Part shown: piece after piece, positions 51,087 to 58,961 of the stretch
Numbering within the stretch: position 1 is the stretch's first letter
Layout of the letters: every line of letters begins with the position of its first letter
Assembly: GCA_016699815.1 (NCBI GenBank)
Contig: CP065012.1
Location: 2,046,001-2,110,000 of the forward strand
Direction: 5' to 3'
Source of the DNA: Chitinophagaceae bacterium
GTDB taxonomy: Bacteria; Bacteroidota; Bacteroidia; Chitinophagales; Chitinophagaceae
DNA: 64,000 nucleotides
Notes under the pieces: model-generated
Databases searched by the model: none
Seen by the model: the letters and a program-made list of their open reading frames with translations, nothing else
What the model was told of the DNA's origin: nothing
Program-made: the position numbers and the translations under genes

Positions 51087-52184
51087 TCACTCCGGTTCCA
51101 GCATAATAGGTTCTCCTATTGGGTGCTTTGCCTTATACCTAAAACCCAATAACCGGGCAATGGTTTGTGCAAATTGTTTTTGATACAATTGCATGGAGGT
51201 TTTTATTTCGCCCTTGGCTTTTATGCCTGGGCCCATTACAGCAAACCATATTTCATTGCTGCCAGCAATTTCATTGTTATGGCTGGTCCATTCTGACTTT
51301 TTTTTATCACCACGGCCATGATCTACCGTAATCAATAAGGCTGTTTTGTTTTTATATTGCGGATCGGTTTGTACAAACTCCCAAATTTTTTTTATCCATG
51401 CATCCACCTGCTTCGCAGCATCAAGGTAAAAACGGTATTGGCCTGCATGCGCCCATTCATCGGTTTCGCCGTAGGCAATATATAATACCCTGGGTTTATT
51501 TTTTTTTAGGTATTCCATTGCACCATATTGTGTAAAAACATCCAGGCATTCTTCTTTATGCCAGGGTTTGTAAGCATCCTGCATCATGGCATTTATGAGT
51601 TGTTCATTTTTTGTGGAGTTTTTTCCACCTAATGCATCGTAAGCAGAAAATACCGGAATGCCGCTTCTTTGTTCGTTCAAAATCCTGTCGAATGCATCCC
51701 AGGCGCCAAATGCCGCAATTTTACCTTTAAAATTTTTTTGTTCATTTAAAAATTCAAGTACCGTTTTATTTGGGTTGGGCTTGTAATCATTACTGTTTAC
51801 CAGGGTATCCGGGTAGCCCGTAAATATTTCGTTATAGCCGGGATATGAAAACCAGTAAGGGTTTGCCACATCTACCTTATTATCAAAAGCCCGGTTACCA
51901 TAAACCTGCCCCTGGGTTTCAATGGTATTCCATAAAAAAGGCATCAGCAATTTGCGCCTTTCATTTGCATTGCTGCTCCAGTAATTTTTATAAAGGTAGG
52001 CACTATCGTATTGGATAAATTTGGGGTTATGGGCAATGGCCGTATCCATACCGTTAAATACTTCCTGCCAGCGCAGTCCATCGGTTGTAATAAGGATGAT
52101 GTTTTCAATTTTGCTTTGTGCAAATAATGTTGTATTAAAATTTACATAAATAGCAACCAACAGGCAAAGAATAGCTTTCTTCAT
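51087..52184 (-). CDS. Secreted alkaline-phosphatase-superfamily hydrolase
   Basis: A 365-residue exported enzyme with signal peptide (ILCLLVAIYVNFNTTLFAQ). Metal-site motifs of the alkaline phosphatase/phosphodiesterase superfamily are visible: IILITTDGLRWQEVFNGMD with the first aspartate and probable nucleophile region, YGETDEWAHAGQY and LLITVDHGRGDKKKSEWTSHN, providing the D-H and H ligands. The substrate may be a phosphodiester, phosphonate or sulfate; the overall plan resembles type I phosphodiesterases more than sulfatases (no C/S-x-P-x-R motif). Periplasmic or outer-membrane associated. Confidence 0.85.
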   Translation of the reverse strand: MKKAILCLLVAIYVNFNTTLFAQSKIENIILITTDGLRWQEVFNGMDTAIAHNPKFIQYDSAYLYKNYWSSNANERRKLLMPFLWNTIETQGQVYGNRAFDNKVDVANPYWFSYPGYNEIFTGYPDTLVNSNDYKPNPNKTVLEFLNEQKNFKGKIAAFGAWDAFDRILNEQRSGIPVFSAYDALGGKNSTKNEQLINAMMQDAYKPWHKEECLDVFTQYGAMEYLKKNKPRVLYIAYGETDEWAHAGQYRFYLDAAKQVDAWIKKIWEFVQTDPQYKNKTALLITVDHGRGDKKKSEWTSHNNEIAGSNEIWFAVMGPGIKAKGEIKTSMQLYQKQFAQTIARLLGFRYKAKHPIGEPIMLEPE

Positions 52185-52428
52185 CTTAAAATATTTTGCT
52201 TAAAGTACAAATATTTTTTGAAAAAAATTACTTGTTTTTATTTTGCCAGTAAGACTGTAAAAGGTTATTTAAAACTGGTATTAACTAATAGGGTTCAAAG
52301 CTAAGGTACAAAGCGCAGGGCATTTATGCGTCATTTAAAGGAAAGTATGCAATAACCGTTACGTGGGAATAAGTTTAATTGAAAATGCCTGAATTATTAG
52401 GGGTAAATATTTTTCCCTTGGTAAGATA

Positions 52429-52830
52429 TTACTGAATAAGTATGGTATCCATTAAATAATTATTATCCCATTGTAAAAATTTTAAATAATATGTGCCGGG
52501 TTGGGATGCTTTAAAATTATACAATATCTGCCCGGGTACTAAAGCCTGCGTACAAACGCATCCTTCATATTTAGCAATAACTTTAATGCTGGCCGTATTC
52601 TCATTTAAATCCTCTTCAATATCCCAAAATTTGCCGCAACCATTTATACAAAAATAATCAACTGTAAAAGGAATTTCCTGATTCACCATTCCAGAGTTGG
52701 GGCCATCAACTTTGGTAACCGGTGCAGGAATGTAGCTAATGCAACTGTCGTTCTCTTTTTTAGTGCAACTGTAAAGTAGAAGAATAAGCAACCCCAAGTT
52801 GGCTATATTATTAAAAGAGTTTTTTATCAT
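52429..52830 (-). CDS. Cysteine-rich lipoprotein of unknown function
   Basis: A 133-residue lipoprotein: signal LGLLILLLYSC with lipobox, then CTKKENDSCISYIPAPVTKVDGPNSG and a beta-sandwich-like body containing VDYFCINGCGKFW and YEGCVCTQAL. PNSGMVNQEIPFTVDYFCINGCG with the final GTYYLKFLQW resembles an immunoglobulin-like fold. The gene occurs as a single unit. The 244-bp gap before it (52185-52428) holds nothing recognisable. Confidence 0.65.
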   Translation of the reverse strand: MIKNSFNNIANLGLLILLLYSCTKKENDSCISYIPAPVTKVDGPNSGMVNQEIPFTVDYFCINGCGKFWDIEEDLNENTASIKVIAKYEGCVCTQALVPGQILYNFKASQPGTYYLKFLQWDNNYLMDTILIQ

Positions 52831-52960
52831 AGCTATCCTTTTTAGTAAGACAATAATTTGAAGAGGAATGATGCTTCAGCTTTGTGAATAAAATGTCTAT
52901 TGCTTTTAAAGCCTAATGCAATATTTTAACATCTTCAAATAAAATCTTAAAACAAAGAGT

Positions 52961-53596
52961 ATGAAAAAATTAATTACAGAATTTATCGGCACTTTTTTTT
53001 TGATACTTACCATTGGAATGGCCGTACTGGGCGGAGCCGGCAATTTGGCTCCTGTTGCCATTGGCCTGGCTTTAATGGTGATGGTGTATGCAGGCGGCCA
53101 TATTTCCGGGGCGCATTTTAACCCTGCTGTAACGTTGGGTATATTAATAAGGGGAAAAATAACCGTTGCCGATGCTGTGCCTTACATGATTGTGCAGTTT
53201 GTTGCTGCGGCTATAGCTGCATTTGTGGTTCAATACCTGGTGGGTGCTGATAAAATTTTGGCAAATGCTGCAGCCGCAAACCCCAATGCAGTAAAAGCAC
53301 TGGTGGCTGAGTTGCTCGGTACTTTTGCTTTAATTTTTGTTGTGCTTAATGTGGCTACTGCAAAAGCAACGGCCGGTAATAATTATTTTGGTATGGCTAT
53401 TGGGCTTACCGTTACGGCAATGGCTTATGCTTTAGGCGGTATTTCCGGCGGGGCTTTTAACCCGGCTGTAGCCTTAGCTATAAGTATAATGAAGATGGCA
53501 CAATGGGCCGATATTTGGTTTTACCTGATTGGCGCATTTGGCGGTGCTGTGCTGGCAGCCTTTTTGTTTAAATATTGCAACCCGGAGGATAATTAA
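52961..53596 (+). CDS. MIP-family aquaporin
   Basis: A 211-residue membrane protein with the two NPA boxes that form the water pore: SGAHFNPAVTLG near residue 51 and GGAFNPAVALA near residue 168. Six helices and the internal duplication are evident (GHISGAHFNPAV and GGISGGAFNPAV). The short loops and absence of a glycerol-facilitator insertion favour a water channel (AqpZ-like), although the selectivity-filter residues cannot be judged by eye with certainty. Confidence 0.92.
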   Translation: MKKLITEFIGTFFLILTIGMAVLGGAGNLAPVAIGLALMVMVYAGGHISGAHFNPAVTLGILIRGKITVADAVPYMIVQFVAAAIAAFVVQYLVGADKILANAAAANPNAVKALVAELLGTFALIFVVLNVATAKATAGNNYFGMAIGLTVTAMAYALGGISGGAFNPAVALAISIMKMAQWADIWFYLIGAFGGAVLAAFLFKYCNPEDN

Positions 53597-53629
53597 CAGA
53601 AGTATAATATTTTTTCTCCTAATGAATCT

Positions 53630-53857
53630 TTAGCGGTTTGTACTGCTTCCGGCATCGGTAATAAATTCTAAAATATCGCCAGGCTGGCAGTTTAAGGCTT
53701 TGCATATAGATTCTAAAGTGCTAAAGCGTATGGCTTTTGCCTTACCTGTTTTTAAAATGGAAAGATTGGATAAAGTTAAATTAACTTTTTCTGAAAGCTC
53801 ATTAAGCGAAATTTTTCGTTTCGCCATCATCACATCTAAATTTACTATAATCGGCAT
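53630..53857 (-). CDS. Small XRE-type helix-turn-helix regulator
   Basis: A 75-residue Cro/C1-type DNA-binding protein: MMAKRKISLNELSEKVNLTLSNLSILKTGKAKAIRFSTLESICKALNCQPGDILEF. This short type is the habitual partner of DUF2975 membrane proteins; it starts 3 bp after that gene's stop. It is likely to control its own operon, possibly through the inverted repeat at 54448-54489. Confidence 0.92.
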   Translation of the reverse strand: MPIIVNLDVMMAKRKISLNELSEKVNLTLSNLSILKTGKAKAIRFSTLESICKALNCQPGDILEFITDAGSSTNR

Positions 53858-53860
53858 AGC

Positions 53861-54397
53861 TTATACTGTTAAATCATTTTCATTTTGGAGTTCAATTCCT
53901 TTTTTGAATATTGCTGCAATTACAAAAATTACCGCAGCCATCAAAATAAATGCTTCACTGTCAACCCAAAAACGGTTAAGCACACTGGTTTCAAAACCAT
54001 AATGCTGAACGCTTTTTGCAACCTGCCTGGCAATTAAACTTATAATGCCTATTGCAAACGTGCAATAGCTAAGTTGGGTAATTTGTTCCGATGTAAAATT
54101 GCTGAAGGGTTTACCAAGATTTAGTTTGCTCAATAATTTAATTACAATATAAAATAAATTCACTTTTAAGAGCGCAACAAAAAGTATAAAACCGTACATA
54201 CCAAAAAACACCCATTTGCTTTGGTTGTACATAGCGCTTAGGTCAAGCTTTTCATAAAGCTTTGATACAAATTGCGGGTTGTAAATACTAAAAATAAAAT
54301 TTACCAGCAGGCCACCGGCTTCAATACAAAGGCCCACAAATATGATCCATGCAACTATATGCAGGCCTTTAAATACTAGGTTTTTACTGTTTGACAT
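53861..54397 (-). CDS. DUF2975 membrane protein
   Basis: A 178-residue protein with four membrane helices (IVAWIIFVGLCIEAGGLLVNFIF, WVFFGMYGFILFVALLKVNLFYIVI, CTFAIGIISLIARQVA, AFILMAAVIFVIAAIFKKG). LNLGKPFSNFTSEQITQLSYCTFAIG is the DUF2975 hallmark. With the following XRE regulator it forms a common two-gene module of unknown function. Confidence 0.9.
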   Translation of the reverse strand: MSNSKNLVFKGLHIVAWIIFVGLCIEAGGLLVNFIFSIYNPQFVSKLYEKLDLSAMYNQSKWVFFGMYGFILFVALLKVNLFYIVIKLLSKLNLGKPFSNFTSEQITQLSYCTFAIGIISLIARQVAKSVQHYGFETSVLNRFWVDSEAFILMAAVIFVIAAIFKKGIELQNENDLTV

Positions 54398-54425
54398 AAC
54401 TGCTATTGCTTTTTAAATGATTGTA

Positions 54426-54489
54426 CAAAGATAAATAAAATTATTGATAGACAATAAATATTTTATAGAAAACATAAAATATTTGTCTA
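54426..54489 (-). promoter_or_regulatory. Promoter and inverted-repeat operator of the DUF2975/XRE operon
   Basis: On the minus strand the -7 element TATCTTTG (54433-54426) is preceded after 18 bp by ATTG (54455-54452). An imperfect inverted repeat (TAGACAATAAATATTTTAT at 54448-54466 with ATAAAATATTTGTCTA at 54474-54489; one arm has three extra bases) overlaps the -33 region. This is a plausible operator for the XRE regulator encoded by the operon. Confidence 0.5.
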
Positions 54490-54538
54490 TAAATGTATTT
54501 GCTTTTGATAAATGGCTTAATATGAGTTATTTGTAGCT

Positions 54539-54569
54539 AAAAAAAATCCGGGCATGAGTAAATGCCCGG
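54539..54569 (-). terminator. Rho-independent terminator of the ArsR/SRPBCC/VOC operon
   Basis: CCGGGCAT-GAGTAA-ATGCCCGG (54548-54569) is a GC-rich 8-bp stem with a six-base loop, followed on the minus strand by A and eight T (54546-54539). It lies 27 bp after the VOC gene stop. Confidence 0.85.
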
Positions 54570-54596
54570 GATGTTAAAGATTGAGTTTTTTATTTG

Positions 54597-55037
54597 TTAA
54601 TGCTGGCCTTTATATCTTGCATCGTAATCTACCATCCATTCTATTCCGTATTTATCCCGAAACATACCAAAATACGTACCCCAGGGACTGTCGCTAATAG
54701 GCATTTCTACTTTGCCGCCTGCCGAAAGGCCGTTAAATATTTTGTCTGCTTCTTCTTTGCTTTCTGCACTTATTGAAATTTTGCTCCTGTTTTCATTTTC
54801 ATTTTGTCTTCCCATACTTTCGGGTGTGTCGCTTGCCATAAGCAAACTGTGCTTGCCAATGGGTAATGCAATATGTGCAATATTATTTGCTTCTTTTTCC
54901 GGAACGGGGAATTCGGGGCTCGAAAAATCTTTAAATCGGGCAATCATTGCAAACTCACCGCCAAAAACCGATTGGTAAAATGTAAATGCTTCTTCGGCAT
55001 TGCCGTTGAAGTGAATGTAAGGATTGATTTGTGCCAT
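54597..55037 (-). CDS. VOC/PhnB-like family protein
   Basis: A 146-residue protein of the glyoxalase/bleomycin-resistance (VOC) superfamily, PhnB-like subgroup: NPYIHFNGNAEEAFTFYQSVFGGEFAMIARFKDF, NNIAHIALPIGKHSLLMASDTP, and GTYFGMFRDKYGIEWMVDY. Members are metal enzymes or small-molecule binding proteins; many in this subgroup lack a known activity. Last gene of the operon started by ArsR, directly before a strong terminator. Confidence 0.9.
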   Translation of the reverse strand: MAQINPYIHFNGNAEEAFTFYQSVFGGEFAMIARFKDFSSPEFPVPEKEANNIAHIALPIGKHSLLMASDTPESMGRQNENENRSKISISAESKEEADKIFNGLSAGGKVEMPISDSPWGTYFGMFRDKYGIEWMVDYDARYKGQH

Positions 55038-55060
55038 GGTATTTATTTTAAATGATAAAA

Positions 55061-55483
55061 TTATTTTTCTTCCAATTTTGTTTTCAGCATTTCCATTAAT
55101 TGCTTTTGGTCTTCCTCCTGGCTTTGGGCTTTTTCATCGGTACAGGTTTGTGTAAAAGAAACGCTGGTGGCGCCGGCATTTATCTCATTCAATGTGTATC
55201 GCTCCTTTATAATTCCGGCTAATTGTTCCGGGTAATCAAATGTAATTTCCTTATTTTCCATTTTTGATTCAATAATACCTTTGAAAATCATTTTTTCTCC
55301 TTTGTATTCCAGTATTTCCCCTTTTTTATCAAAGCAGGTAAATACTACCGGGCTGTTCTGCAGCCAATCGGTTTCTACCTTTAGCCAGTCAAGCCAGGCC
55401 TTCATACCCTCGGTAGTACTAAGGGCTTTCCATACTGCTTGTATGGGCGCCAAAATTTCGATAGTGATTGTTGAGGTTTTCAT
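55061..55483 (-). CDS. SRPBCC (AHSA1-like) domain protein
   Basis: A 140-residue START-like protein: TITIEILAPIQAVWKALSTTEGMKAWL at the N-terminus, FTCFDKKGEILEYKGEKMIFKG in the middle, and VSFTQTCTDEKAQSQEEDQKQLMEMLKTKLEE as the C-terminal helix. The fold binds hydrophobic ligands. Such genes regularly follow ArsR regulators in Bacteroidota; the ligand is unknown. Confidence 0.87.
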   Translation of the reverse strand: MKTSTITIEILAPIQAVWKALSTTEGMKAWLDWLKVETDWLQNSPVVFTCFDKKGEILEYKGEKMIFKGIIESKMENKEITFDYPEQLAGIIKERYTLNEINAGATSVSFTQTCTDEKAQSQEEDQKQLMEMLKTKLEEK

Positions 55484-55517
55484 GATTTAAGTTTTTATGC
55501 GAATAGTTTTTAATTTA

Positions 55518-55726
55518 TTACTCCAGCTCTTCACAATTAAATTGATAGGCGCTGAGCAGGTTTGTAATTTTCAAAACAATATTTTTTTCACAGTCAATGC
55601 GTAAAATTTTGACGCTGTTGTCAAGGTCAAAGTTTCTTTTAGCAATGGGTAGCAGGTTATCATTTAACAACATTAGTTTCTTAATGTGCAATTTTGTATT
55701 AACCGATGTTTTATAACGTATTTCAT
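55518..55726 (-). pseudogene. HMA-like small gene with a single-base frameshift
   Basis: ATG 55726 overlaps the stop of the upstream SRPBCC gene (ATGA) and gives MKYVIK before the frame closes. One base further the other frame reads TSVNTKLHIKKLMLLNDNL ... NFDLDNSVKILRIDCEKN ... LSAYQFNCEELE to a stop at 55518. Adding one A to the run in ATAAAAC joins them into a 69-residue protein resembling heavy-metal-associated-like proteins that lack the CxxC motif. Without the shift an ATG at 55673 would give only the last 51 residues. Either a recent inactivation or a homopolymer error. Confidence 0.55.
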
Positions 55727-56220
55727 TTTTTAGATAAAGTTGACAGTAAACCCTCCAGGTTTTTCAAACTAGAGGTAAAACCATGCTTAAAGCCTTCGAG
55801 TAAACTTTCCATGCGTTCAAAGGATTCATTAAAAATGCTAATACTTACTTTTGTTTTGTTGCCGACTTGGCTGAAATGGTAATCCCATTGAGAGCCCGGC
55901 AGTTGTGGGTTCTCATCTTTGTCTGCAAAAGCATTATACATTTTAAAATTGCTCTTTGGAGTAATGGAAGTATATTCCTGTATGGACCAACGCTCTATTC
56001 CATCGGGGCTTACCATGGCATAAAATCTTTTGCCGCCTACTTTAAAATCCTGGTATTTTGTTTTAGAAGTCATGGGTTTAGGTGCTCCCCATTGGTCAAG
56101 TAATTCTGCTTTGGTAAATGCATCCCATACCAGGTTCTGCGATGCAGCAAACTCCCGGATGATATAAACTGTTTTTGCAACTTTATCAACGGTAAAATCA
56201 AATAATAAATGATTTTCCAT
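55723..56220 (-). CDS. SRPBCC (AHSA1-like) domain protein
   Basis: A 165-residue START-like protein: KTVYIIREFAASQNLVWDAFTKAELLDQWGAPKPMTSKTKYQDFKVGGKRFYAMVSPDGIERWSIQEY, then GSQWDYHFSQVGNKTKVSISIFNESFERMESLLEGFKHGFTSSLKNLEGLL. This FxxxLLxGxxxGFxxxLxxLxxLL ending is characteristic of the ArsR-associated AHSA1 group. It is the first of two SRPBCC genes in the operon; the two are divergent paralogues. Confidence 0.9.
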   Translation of the reverse strand: MENHLLFDFTVDKVAKTVYIIREFAASQNLVWDAFTKAELLDQWGAPKPMTSKTKYQDFKVGGKRFYAMVSPDGIERWSIQEYTSITPKSNFKMYNAFADKDENPQLPGSQWDYHFSQVGNKTKVSISIFNESFERMESLLEGFKHGFTSSLKNLEGLLSTLSKK

Positions 56221-56266
56221 TTTGTAATTTTTAGTTATTGTATTTATTGATCAGTTAGCTTTTTCC

Positions 56267-56647
56267 CTATTTGAATGATTGGTCAAGCTTAATTGCTTCT
56301 TTTAATAATTTTTTAATGGGCCGTTCATCTATTTCATCAGCTTTGTAATATATTTTATAAAAAATTTGTTTGTTGCTGCCATGGGTTAAAAAATTATCTT
56401 TGTCGGCTAATTTATTGCCATACCATAATCCTAATAATACCCCCGATTTTATGCCGCCCCTGGGAACGGTGGCCGGCCATACAATGCAAATGCCTTTATT
56501 TCCATAAAAGAAGGGAACATTAAATGAAATTTTTTCTTTGCAGTAGCCAGGCAGCGTTTCTAAAATTATTTGTCGTAATACATCGGTAATAATTCTCTCC
56601 TCTTCGGGAAGTAAAGTAAAAAGCTCAACAATATTTTTTATTTTCAT
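56267..56647 (-). CDS. DUF1801 domain protein
   Basis: A 126-residue single-domain protein of the DUF1801 type: LFTLLPEEERIITDVLRQIILETLPGYCKEKISFNVPFFYGNKGICIVWPA, then GVLLGLWYGNKLADKDNFL. ATG 56647 (MKIKNIVELF) is preferred to 56665. Such proteins commonly sit in ArsR/SRPBCC operons, as here. Function unknown. Confidence 0.82.
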   Translation of the reverse strand: MKIKNIVELFTLLPEEERIITDVLRQIILETLPGYCKEKISFNVPFFYGNKGICIVWPATVPRGGIKSGVLLGLWYGNKLADKDNFLTHGSNKQIFYKIYYKADEIDERPIKKLLKEAIKLDQSFK

Positions 56648-56696
56648 TTCTGCAAACTTTATCATTACCGTTTAGTATTGAATCCCCAAAGCATCA

Positions 56697-57020
56697 TTAG
56701 CCTTTTTTTTGCCTTTTAATGTTTGCTAAAACATGGTCGAGTTGGTTAAAGCGTGTTTCCCAAAGTTTCCGGTATTGGGCCAGCCATTTATCAAGTTCTT
56801 TCAATTTTTCAATTTTTAGGGAGTAATAAATTTCCCTGCCCTGCTGTTCTTGTTTTACCATTTCGCACTCGGTGAGTATGCGTAAATGTTTTGAAACTGC
56901 CTGCCTGCTGGCATGAAAGTTTTCGGCAATGGCATTGGGCGTCATGGCCTGTAGTGCAATAAGGGCAATAATGGCACGTCTTGTAGGGTCAGCTATTGCC
57001 TGAAAAATATCTCTTCTCAA
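56697..57020 (-). CDS. ArsR-family transcriptional regulator
   Basis: A winged-helix regulator of about 107 residues: RRDIFQAIADPTRRAIIALIALQAMTPNAIAENFHASRQAVSKHLRILTECEMVKQEQQGREIYYSLKIEKLKELDKWL. This subgroup lacks the metal-binding CxC motif of ArsR and pairs with SRPBCC proteins. The apparent ATG at 57074 lies within a complete promoter (57057-57088) and so cannot be translated from that transcript. TTG 57020, just before RRDIFQAIADPTRR, matches the normal start of the family. It is first in the operon and probably autoregulated. Confidence 0.88.
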   Translation of the reverse strand: MRRDIFQAIADPTRRAIIALIALQAMTPNAIAENFHASRQAVSKHLRILTECEMVKQEQQGREIYYSLKIEKLKELDKWLAQYRKLWETRFNQLDHVLANIKRQKKG

Positions 57021-57056
57021 TTTTTGATTGGGTTTATTAATGAAACTGTTTGGTTG

Positions 57057-57088
57057 CAAATATAAATGCAACATTTCGGTTTCGCAAA
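57057..57088 (-). promoter_or_regulatory. Bacteroidota promoter of the ArsR/SRPBCC/VOC operon
   Basis: On the minus strand TTTG (57088-57085), a 20-bp spacer and TATATTTG (57064-57057) give a full consensus match. It overlaps the first codons of the longest possible ArsR frame and so decides the downstream start. Confidence 0.75.
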
Positions 57089-57223
57089 ATTTATTTTTAA
57101 TCTATTGATTATCATTGTCATGATTTGAATATAACATCTGTAAATTTTATTTTAAAGAGCCGTTAAACTTTTTTTAACAAAAAATGTCAATAGTTGGTTG
57201 CCTTACATTTAAAATTATCTGCC

Positions 57224-58909
57224 ATGGATAGAAGATCTTTTCTTACGGCAAAAATGCCAAAAGCTATAAATCCTATTAAGCATAACCCTTACCAGGGAGC
57301 CCGGGTATTAAGCGGATTGATGCCCTACAGTGGTACATGGACTTCTACAGAAATTATACATCTTTTACGGCGAACCATGTTTGGTGCAAAAAAAGAAGAT
57401 GTAGATTTTTTTGGCACAATGACGGTAGAAGCAGCAGTAGATTATTTATTAAATGTACCCATCTCTCAACCCATACCTCCATTAAAAACTTACAATAATT
57501 CAAATACTCCCGGCGACCCCGATGCCTCAATTGCACAGGGAAGTACCTGGGTAAATACCAATACTACCGATGGAGGCATTAATGCCCAACGCCGCCAGAA
57601 TTTTAAAGCCTGGTGGATGGGACTTATGATTCACCAGGAAAGAAACATCCGGGAGAAAATGGTAATGTTCTGGCACAATCATTTTGCAACAGAAACCACC
57701 GATATTGGAAGAGCAATATGGTGTTACCAAAACAACCTTACCCTGCGTACCCATGCCGTAGGTAATTTTAAAACTTTTGTAAAGGCTATTACTTTGGATA
57801 CCGGCATGCTCCGTTACCTGAATGGATATTTAAATACCAAAACAGCGCCCGATGAAAATTATGCACGGGAACTGCAGGAATTATTTACCGTAGGTAAAGG
57901 CATTGATGGCGCTACATCACCCTATAGCGAAGATGATGTAAAAGCAGCCGCTAAAGTTTTAACCGGCTGGAATGTGGATGGCGCCAATAATGTAACCATT
58001 TTTAATACCAACAGGCATGATGTAACCAATAAAACATTTTCGGCATTTTATGGCAATACTATAATAACTGGGCAGGCTGGTAACAACGGCGGCAACCTGG
58101 AGCTGGATGCATTGCTCGATATGATTTTTGCTACGCCGGATGTGGCCTTAAATATTTGCCGTAAACTTTACCGTTGGTTTGTTTATTATAATATTGATGC
58201 AGCAGCCGAAACAAATGTAATTGAACCGCTGGCTACCATTTTCCGCAATTCCGGATACAATATTAAAACAACGCTGGCAACACTCTTTAAAAGCGAACAT
58301 TTTTTTGACAGCTTGAACAAAGGATGCAATATTAAAAACCCCATTGATAATATTGTAGCAATTTGCCGTGAATTTTCCATTCAATTTCCGGTAGATACCG
58401 ATGTAACCGGAAATTATTTTATGTGGCAATATGTACAAGGCGTTGGCTCGGGCTTGCAACAAAATATTGGCGACCCGCCTGCAGTGGCCGGCTGGCCTGC
58501 ATATTATCAGCGGCCTCAGTTTCACGAAATTTGGATCAATAGCGATACGTTACCCAAGCGGCAACAGTTTGCAGATGTAATGAACAGTACAGGTTATACC
58601 CGGCAAGGCCGTAAAATTATTATTGATCACAGCATCTTTGCAAACACTATGCCCAACCCCGGCGATCCGAATGCATTGATTGAAGACTCGGTAAAATTTT
58701 TATTGGGGCTGCCGCTCATTCAATCCAGCAGAGATCAAATAAAAAGTGATATCCTGCTTACCGGCCAAATTTCTGATGGGTACTGGACCAGCGCATGGAA
58801 CACTTTTATCAGCAACCCGGGAGATATGATGAATACCACGGTGGTAAAAACCAGGCTGGCCAATTTATATATGTACCTCATGCGTCTGCCCGAGTACCAA
58901 TTAAGTTAA
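57224..58909 (+). CDS. DUF1800 family protein
   Basis: A 561-residue protein of the DUF1800 family, widespread in Bacteroidota and Planctomycetota, and normally paired with DUF1501, as here. Marks: EIIHLLRRTMFGAKKEDVDFF, MVMFWHNHFATE, DENYARELQELFTVG, YSEDDVKAAAKVLTGWNV and NPIDNIVAICREF. There is no classical signal peptide, though MDRRSFLTAK carries a twin-arginine-like pair; export is uncertain. Function is unknown. ATG 57224 is preferred to an upstream TTG. Confidence 0.92.
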   Translation: MDRRSFLTAKMPKAINPIKHNPYQGARVLSGLMPYSGTWTSTEIIHLLRRTMFGAKKEDVDFFGTMTVEAAVDYLLNVPISQPIPPLKTYNNSNTPGDPDASIAQGSTWVNTNTTDGGINAQRRQNFKAWWMGLMIHQERNIREKMVMFWHNHFATETTDIGRAIWCYQNNLTLRTHAVGNFKTFVKAITLDTGMLRYLNGYLNTKTAPDENYARELQELFTVGKGIDGATSPYSEDDVKAAAKVLTGWNVDGANNVTIFNTNRHDVTNKTFSAFYGNTIITGQAGNNGGNLELDALLDMIFATPDVALNICRKLYRWFVYYNIDAAAETNVIEPLATIFRNSGYNIKTTLATLFKSEHFFDSLNKGCNIKNPIDNIVAICREFSIQFPVDTDVTGNYFMWQYVQGVGSGLQQNIGDPPAVAGWPAYYQRPQFHEIWINSDTLPKRQQFADVMNSTGYTRQGRKIIIDHSIFANTMPNPGDPNALIEDSVKFLLGLPLIQSSRDQIKSDILLTGQISDGYWTSAWNTFISNPGDMMNTTVVKTRLANLYMYLMRLPEYQLS

Positions 58910-58961
58910 ACGTTATCATCTTTAAAAAACAGTTGCATATACGGCAAATAAATAACGGGTT

